A stretch of DNA of 58,444 bases from Oscillospiraceae bacterium (GTDB lineage Bacteria; Bacillota; Clostridia; Oscillospirales; CAG-272), in the NCBI GenBank assembly GCA_015063585.1, contig SVTW01000008.1:1-58444 (forward strand). Direction: 5' to 3'. Made by a program: the position numbers and the translations under genes. Positions 45,266-53,980 of this stretch are shown here, piece by piece; the stretch's first letter is position 1; every line of letters starts with the position of its first letter. The notes beneath the pieces are model-generated. The model did no database searches. It had not been told where the DNA came from and saw only the letters and a list, made by a program, of their open reading frames with translations.

Positions 45266-45945
45266 CCCTGCCGGCACTGCCGTAAAAGATATGTTTCTTT
45301 TTCCGAGTCATTCTGAGCCGCGTAAGCGTGCGAAGAATCTGGTAGCTTTTCTAAAAAAGCAAAGCCTTTAAAAGAATGTTTCAAGATCCTTCGCCAAAGC
45401 GCTTGCGCTTTTACACGCATCAGGATGACCCAAGAAGGTATGTGTTCAGAGTATAAACAGCCCCTGCCGGCACTACCGATAAAGAAAAAATTACATTTTT
45501 CGAGTCATCCTGAGCGAAGGGGCGAAGCCCCGAGTCGAAGTTTTGCGTAGGTGAGGCATGCCGAACGGAGCAAAACCAACGAAAACAACCATGGGTTGTT
45601 TGAGGCAGGAATCTACTTAAAATCGCCATTGGCTTGCCGTATGAGAGTTGCTTTTTTGAAAAAGGCAAAGCCTTTAAAAGAATGTTTCAAGATCCTTCGC
45701 GGCTGCCGCCCCGCTCAGGATGACCCAAGAGGGGATTTTCGAAAACATAAACCCTGCCGGCACTGCCGTAAAAGATATGTTTCTTTTTCCGAGTCATTCT
45801 TGAGCAGAAAAGTGCAAAGCACTTTAGCGACACGCAAAGCGTTGTCGGGCGTGAGCGTGCGAAGAATCCGGTAGCTTTCCGGAAAAGAAAAAGCCTTTAA
45901 AAGGAAGTCGCGGGGGACTTTTGCAAAAGTTCCCCGCATAACAAA
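45266..45945. repeat. Three copies of a palindromic intergenic repeat
   Basis: Copies begin near 45266, 45461 and 45752, each with CCTGCCGGCACT(G/A)CCG, then TTTTTCGAGTCAT-like or TTTCCGAGTCATT-like sequence. They continue with GCGAAGAATC or GCGAAGG, AAAGCCTTTAAAAG and AAGATCCTTCGC, and end in TCAGGATGACCCAAGA. The parts GAGTCATxCTGAGC and GCTCAGGATGAC are inverted relatives, so each copy can fold on itself. It resembles mobile non-coding palindromes (ERIC/REP-like) rather than a gene. Confidence 0.75.
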
Positions 45946-45973
45946 AAGAGGTGCTTTTCTCGCAAAAAGCACC
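45910..45973 (-). terminator. Terminator of the uronate operon
   Basis: On the minus strand, GGTGCTTTT pairs with AAAAGCACC (45965-45973 and 45950-45958) and is followed by TCTTTTTGTT, a typical intrinsic terminator just past kdgK. A second hairpin (45910-45922 with 45925-45937) lies beyond. Confidence 0.75.
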
Positions 45974-46005
45974 CCCTGTAAATTATATCGCGTGGTTTTC
46001 TTATA

Positions 46006-47028
46006 TTATCTTTGGACTCTGCCGCTTCCGTCGCCGCCCGCGAGCTTTTCGACCTCGGAAACGCTCACACGGTTGTAATCTCCCTCCACGGTGTGCTTGA
46101 GTGCCGATGCCGCAACCGCGAACTCGATTGCCGCCTGCGTGCTCTTGCCGCTGAGGAGTGCGTAGATCAGACCCGCACCAAAGGAATCGCCGCCGCCAAC
46201 GCGGTCTACGATGTGCAGGTGATAGGATTTGGAGAAGCAGTAATTTTCGCCGTCGTAGAGCATGCCCGCCCAGTCGTTGTCATTGGCGGAGATCGATGTG
46301 CGAAGTGTAATGGCAACCTTTTCAAATCCGAATTTATCCGCCAATTGCTTTGCAACCGACTTATATCCCTCGTGATTGAGCTTGCCGCCGTAAATATCAC
46401 TTCCCTCTGCCTCAATTCCGAACACGTCCTTTGCGTCCTCTTCGTTGGAGATGCAAACGTCTACGTATTCGCAAAGCTCGGTCATAGCCGCGCGAGCCGC
46501 CTCACGCGTCCAGAGCTTGCCGCGGTAGTTCAGATCGCAGGAGACCCGAACGCCTCTTGCTTTTGCCGCACGGCAGGCCTCTTTGCAGATCTCTACAAGA
46601 TTGCCGCCGAGTGCGGGCGTGATACCCGTGAAATGGAACCAATCGGCTCCCTCAAAAATGCTGTCCCAATCAAAATCTGCGGGCTCAGCCTCGGCAATTG
46701 CCGAATGCGCACGGTCATAAATGCAGACCGATCCGCGCTGAGACGCACCCTTTTCCAGAAAATAGATGCCCACACGGTCACCGCCGCGCACCACCTTAGA
46801 GGTATCCACACCGAAATAGCGGAGCGAATCGACCGCCGCCTGACCAATGGCGTGCTTCGGGAGCTTGGTTACGTATGCGCTGTCCAAGCCAAAGTTTGCA
46901 AGCGAAACCGCAACGTTTGCCTCGCCGCCGCCAAAGGTTGCCTGCATCTGATCATTTTGAAAGAACCGGTAATAGCCATTGGGCGCGAGACGGAGCATCA
47001 ATTCGCCAAACGTAACAACTTTTTTCAT
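46006..47028 (-). CDS. kdgK: 2-keto-3-deoxygluconate kinase
   Basis: The 340-residue PfkB/ribokinase-family sugar kinase has the N-terminal FGELMLRL and FGGGEANVAVSLA substrate region and the catalytic signature RVGGGDSFGAG with D281 as base. It phosphorylates 2-keto-3-deoxygluconate to KDPG with ATP in the cytoplasm. Its start overlaps the aldolase stop (ATGA), so the two enzymes are coproduced, as expected for consecutive steps. It is the last gene of the operon and a terminator follows. Kinase family and pathway context agree well. Confidence 0.9.
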   Translation of the reverse strand: MKKVVTFGELMLRLAPNGYYRFFQNDQMQATFGGGEANVAVSLANFGLDSAYVTKLPKHAIGQAAVDSLRYFGVDTSKVVRGGDRVGIYFLEKGASQRGSVCIYDRAHSAIAEAEPADFDWDSIFEGADWFHFTGITPALGGNLVEICKEACRAAKARGVRVSCDLNYRGKLWTREAARAAMTELCEYVDVCISNEEDAKDVFGIEAEGSDIYGGKLNHEGYKSVAKQLADKFGFEKVAITLRTSISANDNDWAGMLYDGENYCFSKSYHLHIVDRVGGGDSFGAGLIYALLSGKSTQAAIEFAVAASALKHTVEGDYNRVSVSEVEKLAGGDGSGRVQR

Positions 47029-47582
47029 GCTTTTCCCTCCATTTTTTCAAGTGCTTCCTTCACGAAAAAGCTTCCGCCGATCGCGGCGATCTTATCGAAC
47101 GCGAGAAATTCATCCAGGTTGCTTCTGTCCACGCCGCCCGTGGGAATAAACTTGATCTGCGGGAAGGGCGCGGAAAGCGCTTTGAGCGCCTTGAGTCCGC
47201 CGTAAACATTTGCGGGGAAGAACTTAACGGTTGTGATCCCAAGCTCAAGCGCCGCCATGATCTCGGTAGGGGTCACACAGCCGGGATAATAGGGGACGTT
47301 GCGCGCGTTGCAGATCTCGGCAACGGCAGGCGAGAGCCCGGGAGAGACGATAAAGGTCGCGCCGGCGGCAAGAGCAGCCTCGCATTGCGCGGCATTGATA
47401 ACCGTGCCGGCACCGATCTCCATATCGGGATAATTTTTTACCGCGTAGGCAATTGCCTCTGCCGCACATGCCGTGCGGAAGGTGATTTCGGCACAGTGGA
47501 TGCCAACGCCCTTCAGCGCCGTGAGGATACGGTCGGTCTCACCCAGCTCCTTAATTACAACAACAGGAATAAACTTTTCCAT
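47025..47582 (-). CDS. kdgA: KDPG aldolase
   Basis: The 185-residue protein matches the KDPG/KHG aldolase family: AEITFRT, IGAGTVIN, and the Schiff-base lysine K120 in TTVKFFPAN, then FIPTGGV. It cleaves 2-keto-3-deoxy-6-phosphogluconate to pyruvate and glyceraldehyde-3-phosphate. ATG 47582 follows AAAGGAG and gives the usual N-terminus; a longer frame begins in the upstream gene. It overlaps kdgK by four bases. The family also includes eda-type enzymes, so eda is an equivalent name. Confidence 0.9.
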   Translation of the reverse strand: MEKFIPVVVIKELGETDRILTALKGVGIHCAEITFRTACAAEAIAYAVKNYPDMEIGAGTVINAAQCEAALAAGATFIVSPGLSPAVAEICNARNVPYYPGCVTPTEIMAALELGITTVKFFPANVYGGLKALKALSAPFPQIKFIPTGGVDRSNLDEFLAFDKIAAIGGSFFVKEALEKMEGKA

Positions 47583-47629
47583 ACAATAAACTCCTTTTTT
47601 TCTTTGAATTTTCAATACGTGATGCGAAA

Positions 47630-48475
47630 TTAAACGCCCGAATATGCCGCAAAGCCGCAATCGATGGGCAAAACAACACCCGTGATCGCCGACGCGGAGC
47701 GCTCATCACAGAGGAAAAGTGTTGCGCCAAGCAGCTCGGAAGCGTCCACGTAGCGGTTCATCGGCGTGCCATTGAGAATTTTTGCGCTTCTCGCGGTGGG
47801 GGTGCCGTCCTCCCCAAAGAGGAGCTTGTAGTTCTGCGCCGAAACAAGAAAACCGGGAGCAATCGCGTTGCAACGAATACCCGTGCCCGCAAAATGCGTT
47901 GCGAGCCACTGCGTAAAGTTGGAAATGCCCGCCTTTGCCGCCGAATACGCGGGGATCTTGGTCAGCGGGGTGTAGGCATTCATCGAGGAAATGTTGAGAA
48001 TGGAACCGGCTTTTTTGGCAACCATGTCCTTCGCAAAGACCTGTGTGGGAAGCAACGTGCCCTGAAAATTGAGCTTGAACACGAAATCCACACCCGCGGC
48101 ATCGAGGTCAAAGAAGGACTTTCCGCCCTCGCGTGCCTCGTGCTGATATTCGTTATCGGTGGTGGCTCTGGGGTTGTTTCCGCCCGCGCCGTTGACCAGA
48201 ATGTCACACGTGCCGAGGTCACGCAGCACCGCTTGGTGAACCTCCTCCAGCGCCTCGGGCTCCAGCACGTTTGCCGCATACCCCTCGCAAATAAAGCCCT
48301 CTGCCTTCAGCTCGTCCGCGAGCTTTTTCACGGCGTCACCGTTGAGGTCAAGGGCTGCCACCTTGGCACCCGACTGCGCAAACGCTCTCGTCATCGCGCC
48401 GCAAATGAGTCCGCCCGCACCGGTTACAACCACGACCTTTCCGCTGTAATCTACGTTCAGTGGAAGCTGTATCAT
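47630..48475 (-). CDS. uxuB: SDR-family D-mannonate oxidoreductase
   Basis: The 281-residue short-chain dehydrogenase shows the Rossmann motif TGAGGLICG, NAG-like VNGAGGNNP, and the catalytic Ser and YSAAK (Tyr, Lys). It probably interconverts D-fructuronate and D-mannonate with NAD(P)H. Many clostridia use an SDR for this step instead of the long-chain UxuB of E. coli. The place between kdgA and uxuA supports this. The SDR family is certain; mannonate specificity comes from context. Confidence 0.8.
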   Translation of the reverse strand: MIQLPLNVDYSGKVVVVTGAGGLICGAMTRAFAQSGAKVAALDLNGDAVKKLADELKAEGFICEGYAANVLEPEALEEVHQAVLRDLGTCDILVNGAGGNNPRATTDNEYQHEAREGGKSFFDLDAAGVDFVFKLNFQGTLLPTQVFAKDMVAKKAGSILNISSMNAYTPLTKIPAYSAAKAGISNFTQWLATHFAGTGIRCNAIAPGFLVSAQNYKLLFGEDGTPTARSAKILNGTPMNRYVDASELLGATLFLCDERSASAITGVVLPIDCGFAAYSGV

Positions 48476-48508
48476 ATTTCTTTCTCCTTATCCGTTTTCT
48501 TGTCTGTT

Positions 48509-49597
48509 TTATTTTTGACCAAATTTTTCAAGGCTGTCCCAAACGCCGAGCATATACATGATGCCGAGCGCGCGGTCGTAAAGCCCGTAGCCGGGGCGTA
48601 CGCTGCCGGGGCCCTCCCCCCAAAGGTGCCGTCCGTGGTCGGGGCGGATATAGCCCTCATAGCCGCAATCGTGATATGCCTTCAGAATCTCCAAAATTCC
48701 GGTGTCACCGTCACAATCACGGTGCGATGCCTCGGAGAAGTCTCCGTTTTCAAAGTGCTTTACATTTCTGATATGAGCAAATGCGATTCGGTCGCAATGC
48801 TTGCGAACGATCTCGGCTACGTTGTTGTTGGGATCTGCTCCGAGGCTTCCCGAGCAGAGCGTGAGGCAGTTGTATTCGTCGTCCACCATTTTCAAAAAAC
48901 GCGCGATGTTCTCCTCGTTGACAAGCAGGCGCGGCAAACCGAAAATATCCCATGGCGGGTCGTCCATGTGGATCGCCATTTTGATGTCGCACTCGCGGCA
49001 GGTGGGCATGATCGCCTCGAGAAAATACTTGAGATTTTCCCAAAGCTTTTCATGATCCACACCCTCGTAAGCACGGAAAAGCTCGTCCAGCTTCGCCATT
49101 CTCTCGGGCTCCCAGCCGGGGAAGGACATGTTATATTTTTCGGTGAAATCCAGAATATACTTCGCCATGGCGTTGTAGTCGTCCTGAATCATATTCTTTT
49201 CATAAAAAAGTGCGGTCGAGCCGTCTCCCACAGGATGGAACAGGTTGCTTCGCGTCCAGTCGAAGATCGGCATAAAATTGTAGCAGATCACCTTCACACC
49301 GAATTGGGAAAGATTGCGGATCGTGGTCTTATAGTTTTCGATATAGCCGTCACGCGTGGGCAGACCGATCTTGATGTCGTCGTGCACGTTGACCGACTCC
49401 ACCACGTCCATGTTGAAGCCGTATTCGTCCAGCTGACGCTTGACCTCGGCAATCTCCTCAACCTCCCATACCTCGCCCGGCATCTTGTGGTGCAGAGCCC
49501 AAACGATACCGTCCACACCGGGAATCTGTTTGATGTCCGAGAGCTTGATGCGGTCGTTTCCTTCACCGTACCAGCGGAATGTCATTTTCATTGGCAT
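48509..49597 (-). CDS. uxuA: Mannonate dehydratase
   Basis: The 362-residue protein matches UxuA: MTFRWYGEGND, PGVDGIVWALH, the CYNFMPIFDWTR segment, the IHMDDPPW metal-binding part, LCSGSLGADPNN and RPDHGRHLWGE. It removes water from D-mannonate to give 2-keto-3-deoxygluconate, the KdgK substrate, using a divalent metal. The start ATG 49597 follows AGGAGG; an ATG two codons later is the alternative. It stands 12 bp after the glucuronate isomerase gene. Confidence 0.92.
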   Translation of the reverse strand: MPMKMTFRWYGEGNDRIKLSDIKQIPGVDGIVWALHHKMPGEVWEVEEIAEVKRQLDEYGFNMDVVESVNVHDDIKIGLPTRDGYIENYKTTIRNLSQFGVKVICYNFMPIFDWTRSNLFHPVGDGSTALFYEKNMIQDDYNAMAKYILDFTEKYNMSFPGWEPERMAKLDELFRAYEGVDHEKLWENLKYFLEAIMPTCRECDIKMAIHMDDPPWDIFGLPRLLVNEENIARFLKMVDDEYNCLTLCSGSLGADPNNNVAEIVRKHCDRIAFAHIRNVKHFENGDFSEASHRDCDGDTGILEILKAYHDCGYEGYIRPDHGRHLWGEGPGSVRPGYGLYDRALGIMYMLGVWDSLEKFGQK

Positions 49598-49609
49598 ATG
49601 ATGTCCTCC

Positions 49610-51013
49610 TCAGTTCAGTTGAAAATAGCGCTTCGCGTTCTCATAGCAGATCCCGCGCACAATATCGGCAAGCGCGTCGGGGTCATTGGGATATTCCCCG
49701 CCCTCGACCCATTCTCCGATCAGACCGCACAGAATGCGGCGGAAATACTCGTGGCGCGTATAGCTCAAAAAGCTCCGCGAATCGGTGAGCATTCCGATAA
49801 AGTTGCCGAGCAGACCGAGATTTGCTAGGCTGATGAGCTGATCGCGCATGCCGGCTTTATGGTCGTTGAACCACCACGCGCTGCCGTGCTGGAGCTTGCC
49901 TGCCGTTTCGGGTCCTTGGAAGGAACCGATGAGCGAACCGAGAAAAGCGTTGTCGGCGGCATCAAGGCTGTAGAGCACCGTGCGGGGCAACGCACCCTCG
50001 CGGTTGAGGCGGTCAAGCAAGGACGCCAGCTTGCGGCTTCCGTTGTTCGGTCCGATGCAGTCAAAGCCCGTGTCGGGACCCAACCGCTCAAACGCCTGCG
50101 AATTGGGATTGCGAATGCAATTGTAATGGAGCTGCATGACCCAGCCGCGCTTCGCGTACTCTCCCGCGCAAAAAACAAGCAACGCGGTTTTCAGCGCCTC
50201 GGCATCGGCACAGGAGACCGTCTCGCCCGCAAGCCCACGCGCGATGACGGCATTGATCGCCGCCTCGTCGGCTTCCGCATAGACCATAAAATCCAAGCCA
50301 TGGTCACTCGCGCGGCAACCGTGCGCCGCGAAATATTCGATGCGGACACCGAGCGCGCGCTTGAGTGAGGCGAGGTCGCAAATTTCGATCCCCGAAACAG
50401 CGGACAGCGTGGCGATATATTCGCGCCAGCCCGCCTTATCAATGTTCAGTGCCTTGTCGGGACGGAAGGAGGGCGCGACAACGGTGGAAAAGCTCGCATC
50501 GTTGGCAAGAAGCTTGTGATATTCCAGCGAATCAATGGGGTCGTCGGTGGTGCCGATGAACGCCACGTTGCTCTGCCGGATAATGCCGCGAACCGTCCTA
50601 TTTTCCTCGCGCAGCTTTTTCTCGGAAAGCTCCCAGACGGCGCGTGCGGTGTCGCCGTTCAGCACCCCCTCATAGCCGAAATATTTTTTCAGCTCCAGAT
50701 GGCACCAATGGTACATCGGGTTGCCGATTGCGCGCGGGAGCATTTGCGCGAATTTCAAGAATTTCTCATAGGCGGGGGCATCACCGGTGATATAGCGCTC
50801 CTCCACGCCGTTGGAACGCATCAGACGCCATTTGTAGTGATCGCCCGCAAGCCACACCTCGGTGATGTTGGAAAAACGCTTGTCCTCCCAGATCTCGCGC
50901 GGGCTGACATGGCAATGGTAATCTATGATGGGCAGGTCTGCCGCATGCTCGAAATAGAGCTTTTTTGCAGTGGGGGTGTGCAAAAGAAAGTCATCGTTTA
51001 AAAATTGTGACAC
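49610..51013 (-). CDS. uxaC: Glucuronate isomerase
   Basis: The 467-residue amidohydrolase-superfamily protein has the UxaC opening FLNDDFLLHTPTAKKLY and the metal-binding DYHCHVSP. Typical segments QLHYNCIRNPN, GSAWWFNDHKAGM and MLTDSRSFLSYTRHEYFRR follow. It converts D-glucuronate to D-fructuronate (or galacturonate to tagaturonate). It is the first gene of the operon; the start is GTG at 51013 behind AGGGAGG. No tagaturonate reductase or altronate dehydratase gene follows, so the glucuronate branch is the one supported here. Confidence 0.93.
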   Translation of the reverse strand: MSQFLNDDFLLHTPTAKKLYFEHAADLPIIDYHCHVSPREIWEDKRFSNITEVWLAGDHYKWRLMRSNGVEERYITGDAPAYEKFLKFAQMLPRAIGNPMYHWCHLELKKYFGYEGVLNGDTARAVWELSEKKLREENRTVRGIIRQSNVAFIGTTDDPIDSLEYHKLLANDASFSTVVAPSFRPDKALNIDKAGWREYIATLSAVSGIEICDLASLKRALGVRIEYFAAHGCRASDHGLDFMVYAEADEAAINAVIARGLAGETVSCADAEALKTALLVFCAGEYAKRGWVMQLHYNCIRNPNSQAFERLGPDTGFDCIGPNNGSRKLASLLDRLNREGALPRTVLYSLDAADNAFLGSLIGSFQGPETAGKLQHGSAWWFNDHKAGMRDQLISLANLGLLGNFIGMLTDSRSFLSYTRHEYFRRILCGLIGEWVEGGEYPNDPDALADIVRGICYENAKRYFQLN

Positions 51014-51100
51014 TGAAAAACCTCCCTACAGTGTTATTTTTGAGGGACTGCCGCGCATTGGAGATGCCGCGCGGATTCCCGAAAAAGAAAAGGAAAACAG

Positions 51101-51129
51101 TTGATTTTTTCAAAAAGATATGATATACT
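51101..51129 (+). promoter_or_regulatory. Promoter of the secreted transglutaminase-like gene
   Basis: TTGATT (51101-51106) and TATACT (51124-51129) with 17-bp spacing lie about 32 bp before the start codon at 51162, which has AAAGGAG. An inverted TTGA/TCAA pair overlaps the -35. Confidence 0.65.
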
Positions 51130-51161
51130 GAAATTGACTCTTTGGAAAGGAGACAATTTTT

Positions 51162-52709
51162 ATGAATCCAAAATACCGCTCGCGGGGCTATCGGACGCTC
51201 CTTGCCGTCACGCTCCTCTTTGCCCTGCTCTGCGCCGCTCTGCCGACAATGGCATTTGCCGAGCAGCCGAACGAACCGATCCGCTACGGATATACCACCG
51301 CCGCGGGAAACGTGCGCTACGTTTACGATCAGCTCGTTTCCGGTGTGATGCGCAACCAGCCGCTTGAAACACTTTCCCTCGATTCGCAGAAAGGCGTTAC
51401 AGAGGAGGAAGTCAGAGCCGCCGTCACGCTCTTTTTGAGCGACTATCCCGAGTGTTTTTGGATGCGCAACGGCTACAGCTTCTCACACACGGGAACCACC
51501 GTTGTGAGTATTTCACCGAATTATGCCTTCATGGGGAGCGAGCTCGTTGCCGCACGCGCGGCACTGGATGCCGAGGTGGACCGCATTCTCGCCGATCTGC
51601 CGAGCGGTGACACCCATGCAAAAGCGCTTTACCTGCACGATGCCGTTGCGAAACGCACCGAGTATATAAAGGTGGGGGAACACCAAACGGCATACGGAGC
51701 GCTTGTTTCGGGCAAAGCCGTTTGCGCGGGCTATGCCGCCGCTTATCATCTTCTCCTGCGCAAAGCGGGAATTGCGGCATGGACGGTTTCGGGAAGCAGC
51801 CGGAACCCTGCCACGGGTGAATCCATTCCGCATGCGTGGAATCTCGTTTGGCTGGATGAGAACACCTGCGTTTACACCGACGTGACCTGGGACGACCAGG
51901 GCGACACGCTTTACCACGCGTATTTCCAGATCAGCCTTGCCGAAATGGAAACCGACCACGTGGTGGACACTGCGATCTTTTCGCTCCCCTCCTGCAATCA
52001 CAGCGGACAAAGCTATTTTGACCGTTTGGGCGGCAATATAACCGACCCCTGCACGCCCGAATCGCTGGCGGCGCTCTTTGGCGCGGTACGCAACGGCGCA
52101 CGGAGCGCGGCATTCCGATACACGGGAGCGTCGGATTTTTCGCAATGGCTCAACACCAACCACGGTGCGCTCTATCAGGCACTTGGCGGGCTTCCCGGAG
52201 CTTACAGCTACTCCATGTCAAGCCTTGGCAATGAGATCCAACTCACGATCCTTGGCAGCTTTGATGCAGAAACCGCGTCTGACACCGAATCCGAAACGGA
52301 GTCCATAACGGAGTCCGAAACAGAGTCCGAATCCGAAACAACCACCGAAACGGAATCGGTAACCGAGCTGGAATCCGTAACCGAAACCGCGCGCGATGAG
52401 GGCACAGAATCGGGATCCGAGCCCGTGTCCGACAATGAGACCGATCATGGGTCGGAAACCGAAACACAGACCGACAGCGAGACCGATCATGGGTCGGAAA
52501 CCGAAACACGGATCAACAGCGAGACCGGCGACCGCGACGCGCAAACCACGTCTGCGGAAAAGACCGACACCTCCCAAAACACCGACAACAAGCCTACAGA
52601 CCTCCGGGAGATGTTTGGGTGCGCATCCGGCACGTCGGTTGAAGTCTCGATGCTTTGCCTGCTCCTCGTTGCGGCTTGCTGCATTCGAAAAAGAACCAAA
52701 AACACGTGA
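51162..52709 (+). CDS. Secreted, anchored transglutaminase-like protein
   Basis: The 515-residue protein has a signal peptide (residues 1-33, hydrophobic core ending AFAEQ), then a transglutaminase-like domain. Its catalytic Cys lies near 187 (GKAVCAGYAAAYHLLL), His near 223 (IPHAWNLVW) and Asp near 240 (YTDVTWDD). A small domain to 365, a Ser/Thr/Glu stalk (370-470) with two exact 42-bp DNA repeats, and a C-terminal hydrophobic segment ending RKRTKN follow. It is thus a cell-surface enzyme that could crosslink or cleave peptides or peptidoglycan crossbridges. It lies divergent from the uronate operon and convergent to the Gfo/Idh operon. Confidence 0.75.
   Translation: MNPKYRSRGYRTLLAVTLLFALLCAALPTMAFAEQPNEPIRYGYTTAAGNVRYVYDQLVSGVMRNQPLETLSLDSQKGVTEEEVRAAVTLFLSDYPECFWMRNGYSFSHTGTTVVSISPNYAFMGSELVAARAALDAEVDRILADLPSGDTHAKALYLHDAVAKRTEYIKVGEHQTAYGALVSGKAVCAGYAAAYHLLLRKAGIAAWTVSGSSRNPATGESIPHAWNLVWLDENTCVYTDVTWDDQGDTLYHAYFQISLAEMETDHVVDTAIFSLPSCNHSGQSYFDRLGGNITDPCTPESLAALFGAVRNGARSAAFRYTGASDFSQWLNTNHGALYQALGGLPGAYSYSMSSLGNEIQLTILGSFDAETASDTESETESITESETESESETTTETESVTELESVTETARDEGTESGSEPVSDNETDHGSETETQTDSETDHGSETETRINSETGDRDAQTTSAEKTDTSQNTDNKPTDLREMFGCASGTSVEVSMLCLLLVAACCIRKRTKNT
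52437..52520 (+). repeat. Two tandem 42-bp repeats in the stalk coding region
   Basis: 52437-52478 and 52479-52520 are nearly identical 42-bp units coding for ETDHGSETETQTDS-type stalk sequence. A recent in-frame duplication that lengthens the Ser/Thr/Glu stalk is the simplest reading. Confidence 0.8.
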
Positions 52710-52724
52710 GAAAAAGAAACACGG

Positions 52725-52756
52725 AAAGGCACTTATGAAATTTCATAGGTGCCTTT
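52725..52756. terminator. Bidirectional terminator
   Basis: Arms 52725-52740 and 52741-52756 form a 16-bp near-perfect palindrome with A-rich and T-rich flanks. It lies between the convergent transglutaminase-like (+) and Gfo/Idh (-) genes. Confidence 0.85.
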
Positions 52757-52807
52757 TCTTTTGCAATTCAACCTTTTTAGATGAACCGCATCACACGTCA
52801 GCCTTGA

Positions 52808-53980
52808 TTACTGCGTTCCGCCAAACGACATTGAGTTGTCGATGAGCTTGTCGCCGCCCTCTTTGAGGCGAGAGCCGGCAACACGTTTGCTCAGTTCGGC
52901 ATAGTATTCCTCGTCGTCAACGGGGAGCGTTACGGTCTTTCCGGTGAAAGCCGAGAGCAGCATCGCGTTGATCAACTGTACGCAATGGATTCCTTCGCGG
53001 CCGTCCACGTAAAGCGGCTCCAGCCCAAGGATCGCGTTGGAGAAATTATTCAAAATGCCCACGTGCTGGGTATTCTTTTCCTTGCACTGCTCCACGACCT
53101 CGGTGGTGAACTTAGGCTTTGCGAATGCGTCGGGCGAAGTGTTCAGATATTCCTGCAGATCGTAATCGAAGCGGTCGATCGTTAAGGTATCCTTCTCGCA
53201 GATCATACGTCCGCGCGATGCCGTGATCTCAAAGCGGTTGCTTCCGGGAGCGTCTGCCGTGGTGGTGATAAACGCGCCCGTTGCGCCGTTGGGAAATTCC
53301 ATGTAAGCCGTTACGTCGTCCTCGGTTTCAATGTTATGCCACTTTCCGAAATGACCGAAGGCATGGATCTTTTCGGGCATCATACCGCAGATCCACTGCA
53401 TCAGATCGAGCTGATGGGGGCACTGGTTCATCAGAACACCGCCGCCCTCCCCCTTCCAGGTTGCGCGCCACGAGCCGGAATCATAGTAGAATTGGGTGCG
53501 GAACCAGTTGGTGATGATCCAGTTGACACGGCGGATCTCACCCAGCTCACCCGACGCGATCACATCGTGCATCTTGATATAGAGCGGATTGGTGCGCTGA
53601 TTGTACATCATGGTAAAGAGCGTGTTGCAGGAATTTGCAACCTCGTTCATCTCCTTGACCTGCTTGGTATAAACACCCGCGGGCTTCTCGCACACCACGT
53701 GCAAGCCGCGCTTCATGGCACGGATCGCAAGTTTCGGGTGGTCGTAGTGCGGAACGGCAACGATCACCGCGTCCACGTTGGCACGGTCGATCAGCTCGTC
53801 GCCCGTCTCAAACACCTCGTATTCGCCGGGGCAGGTCTCAAGAGCCGCCTTGATCTTAGCGGGATTGAGATCGGCAAACGCGGTGCAAACACCGTTTTCG
53901 ATCTTGCCCGCATAAAAATTCTTCAGGTGGATCAATCCCATATTACCAACGCCGATAATGCCGTATCTTACTTTTTCCAT
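52808..53980 (-). CDS. Gfo/Idh/MocA family oxidoreductase
   Basis: The 390-residue protein has an N-terminal Rossmann fold (YGIIGVGNMGLIHLKNF) and the family motif with the conserved lysine in EKPAGVYTKQ. It continues into a C-terminal beta-sheet domain containing MNQCPHQLDLMQW with the usual substrate-binding histidine. Members oxidise hydroxyl groups on sugars or inositols using NAD(P). The neighbouring TIM-barrel isomerases suggest a pathway for a keto-sugar or cyclitol, but the substrate is unknown. The start at 53980 overlaps the upstream gene by 13 bases. Confidence 0.85.
   Translation of the reverse strand: MEKVRYGIIGVGNMGLIHLKNFYAGKIENGVCTAFADLNPAKIKAALETCPGEYEVFETGDELIDRANVDAVIVAVPHYDHPKLAIRAMKRGLHVVCEKPAGVYTKQVKEMNEVANSCNTLFTMMYNQRTNPLYIKMHDVIASGELGEIRRVNWIITNWFRTQFYYDSGSWRATWKGEGGGVLMNQCPHQLDLMQWICGMMPEKIHAFGHFGKWHNIETEDDVTAYMEFPNGATGAFITTTADAPGSNRFEITASRGRMICEKDTLTIDRFDYDLQEYLNTSPDAFAKPKFTTEVVEQCKEKNTQHVGILNNFSNAILGLEPLYVDGREGIHCVQLINAMLLSAFTGKTVTLPVDDEEYYAELSKRVAGSRLKEGGDKLIDNSMSFGGTQ

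Larger units (their letters stand above)
44943..46005. repeat. Repeat-rich gene-free region
   Basis: No coding sequence is supported over about 1.06 kb. It contains the large operon's promoter, three 17-bp tandem repeats, three diverged copies of a palindromic intergenic repeat, and the terminator of the uronate operon. Details are given in separate entries. Confidence 0.7.
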
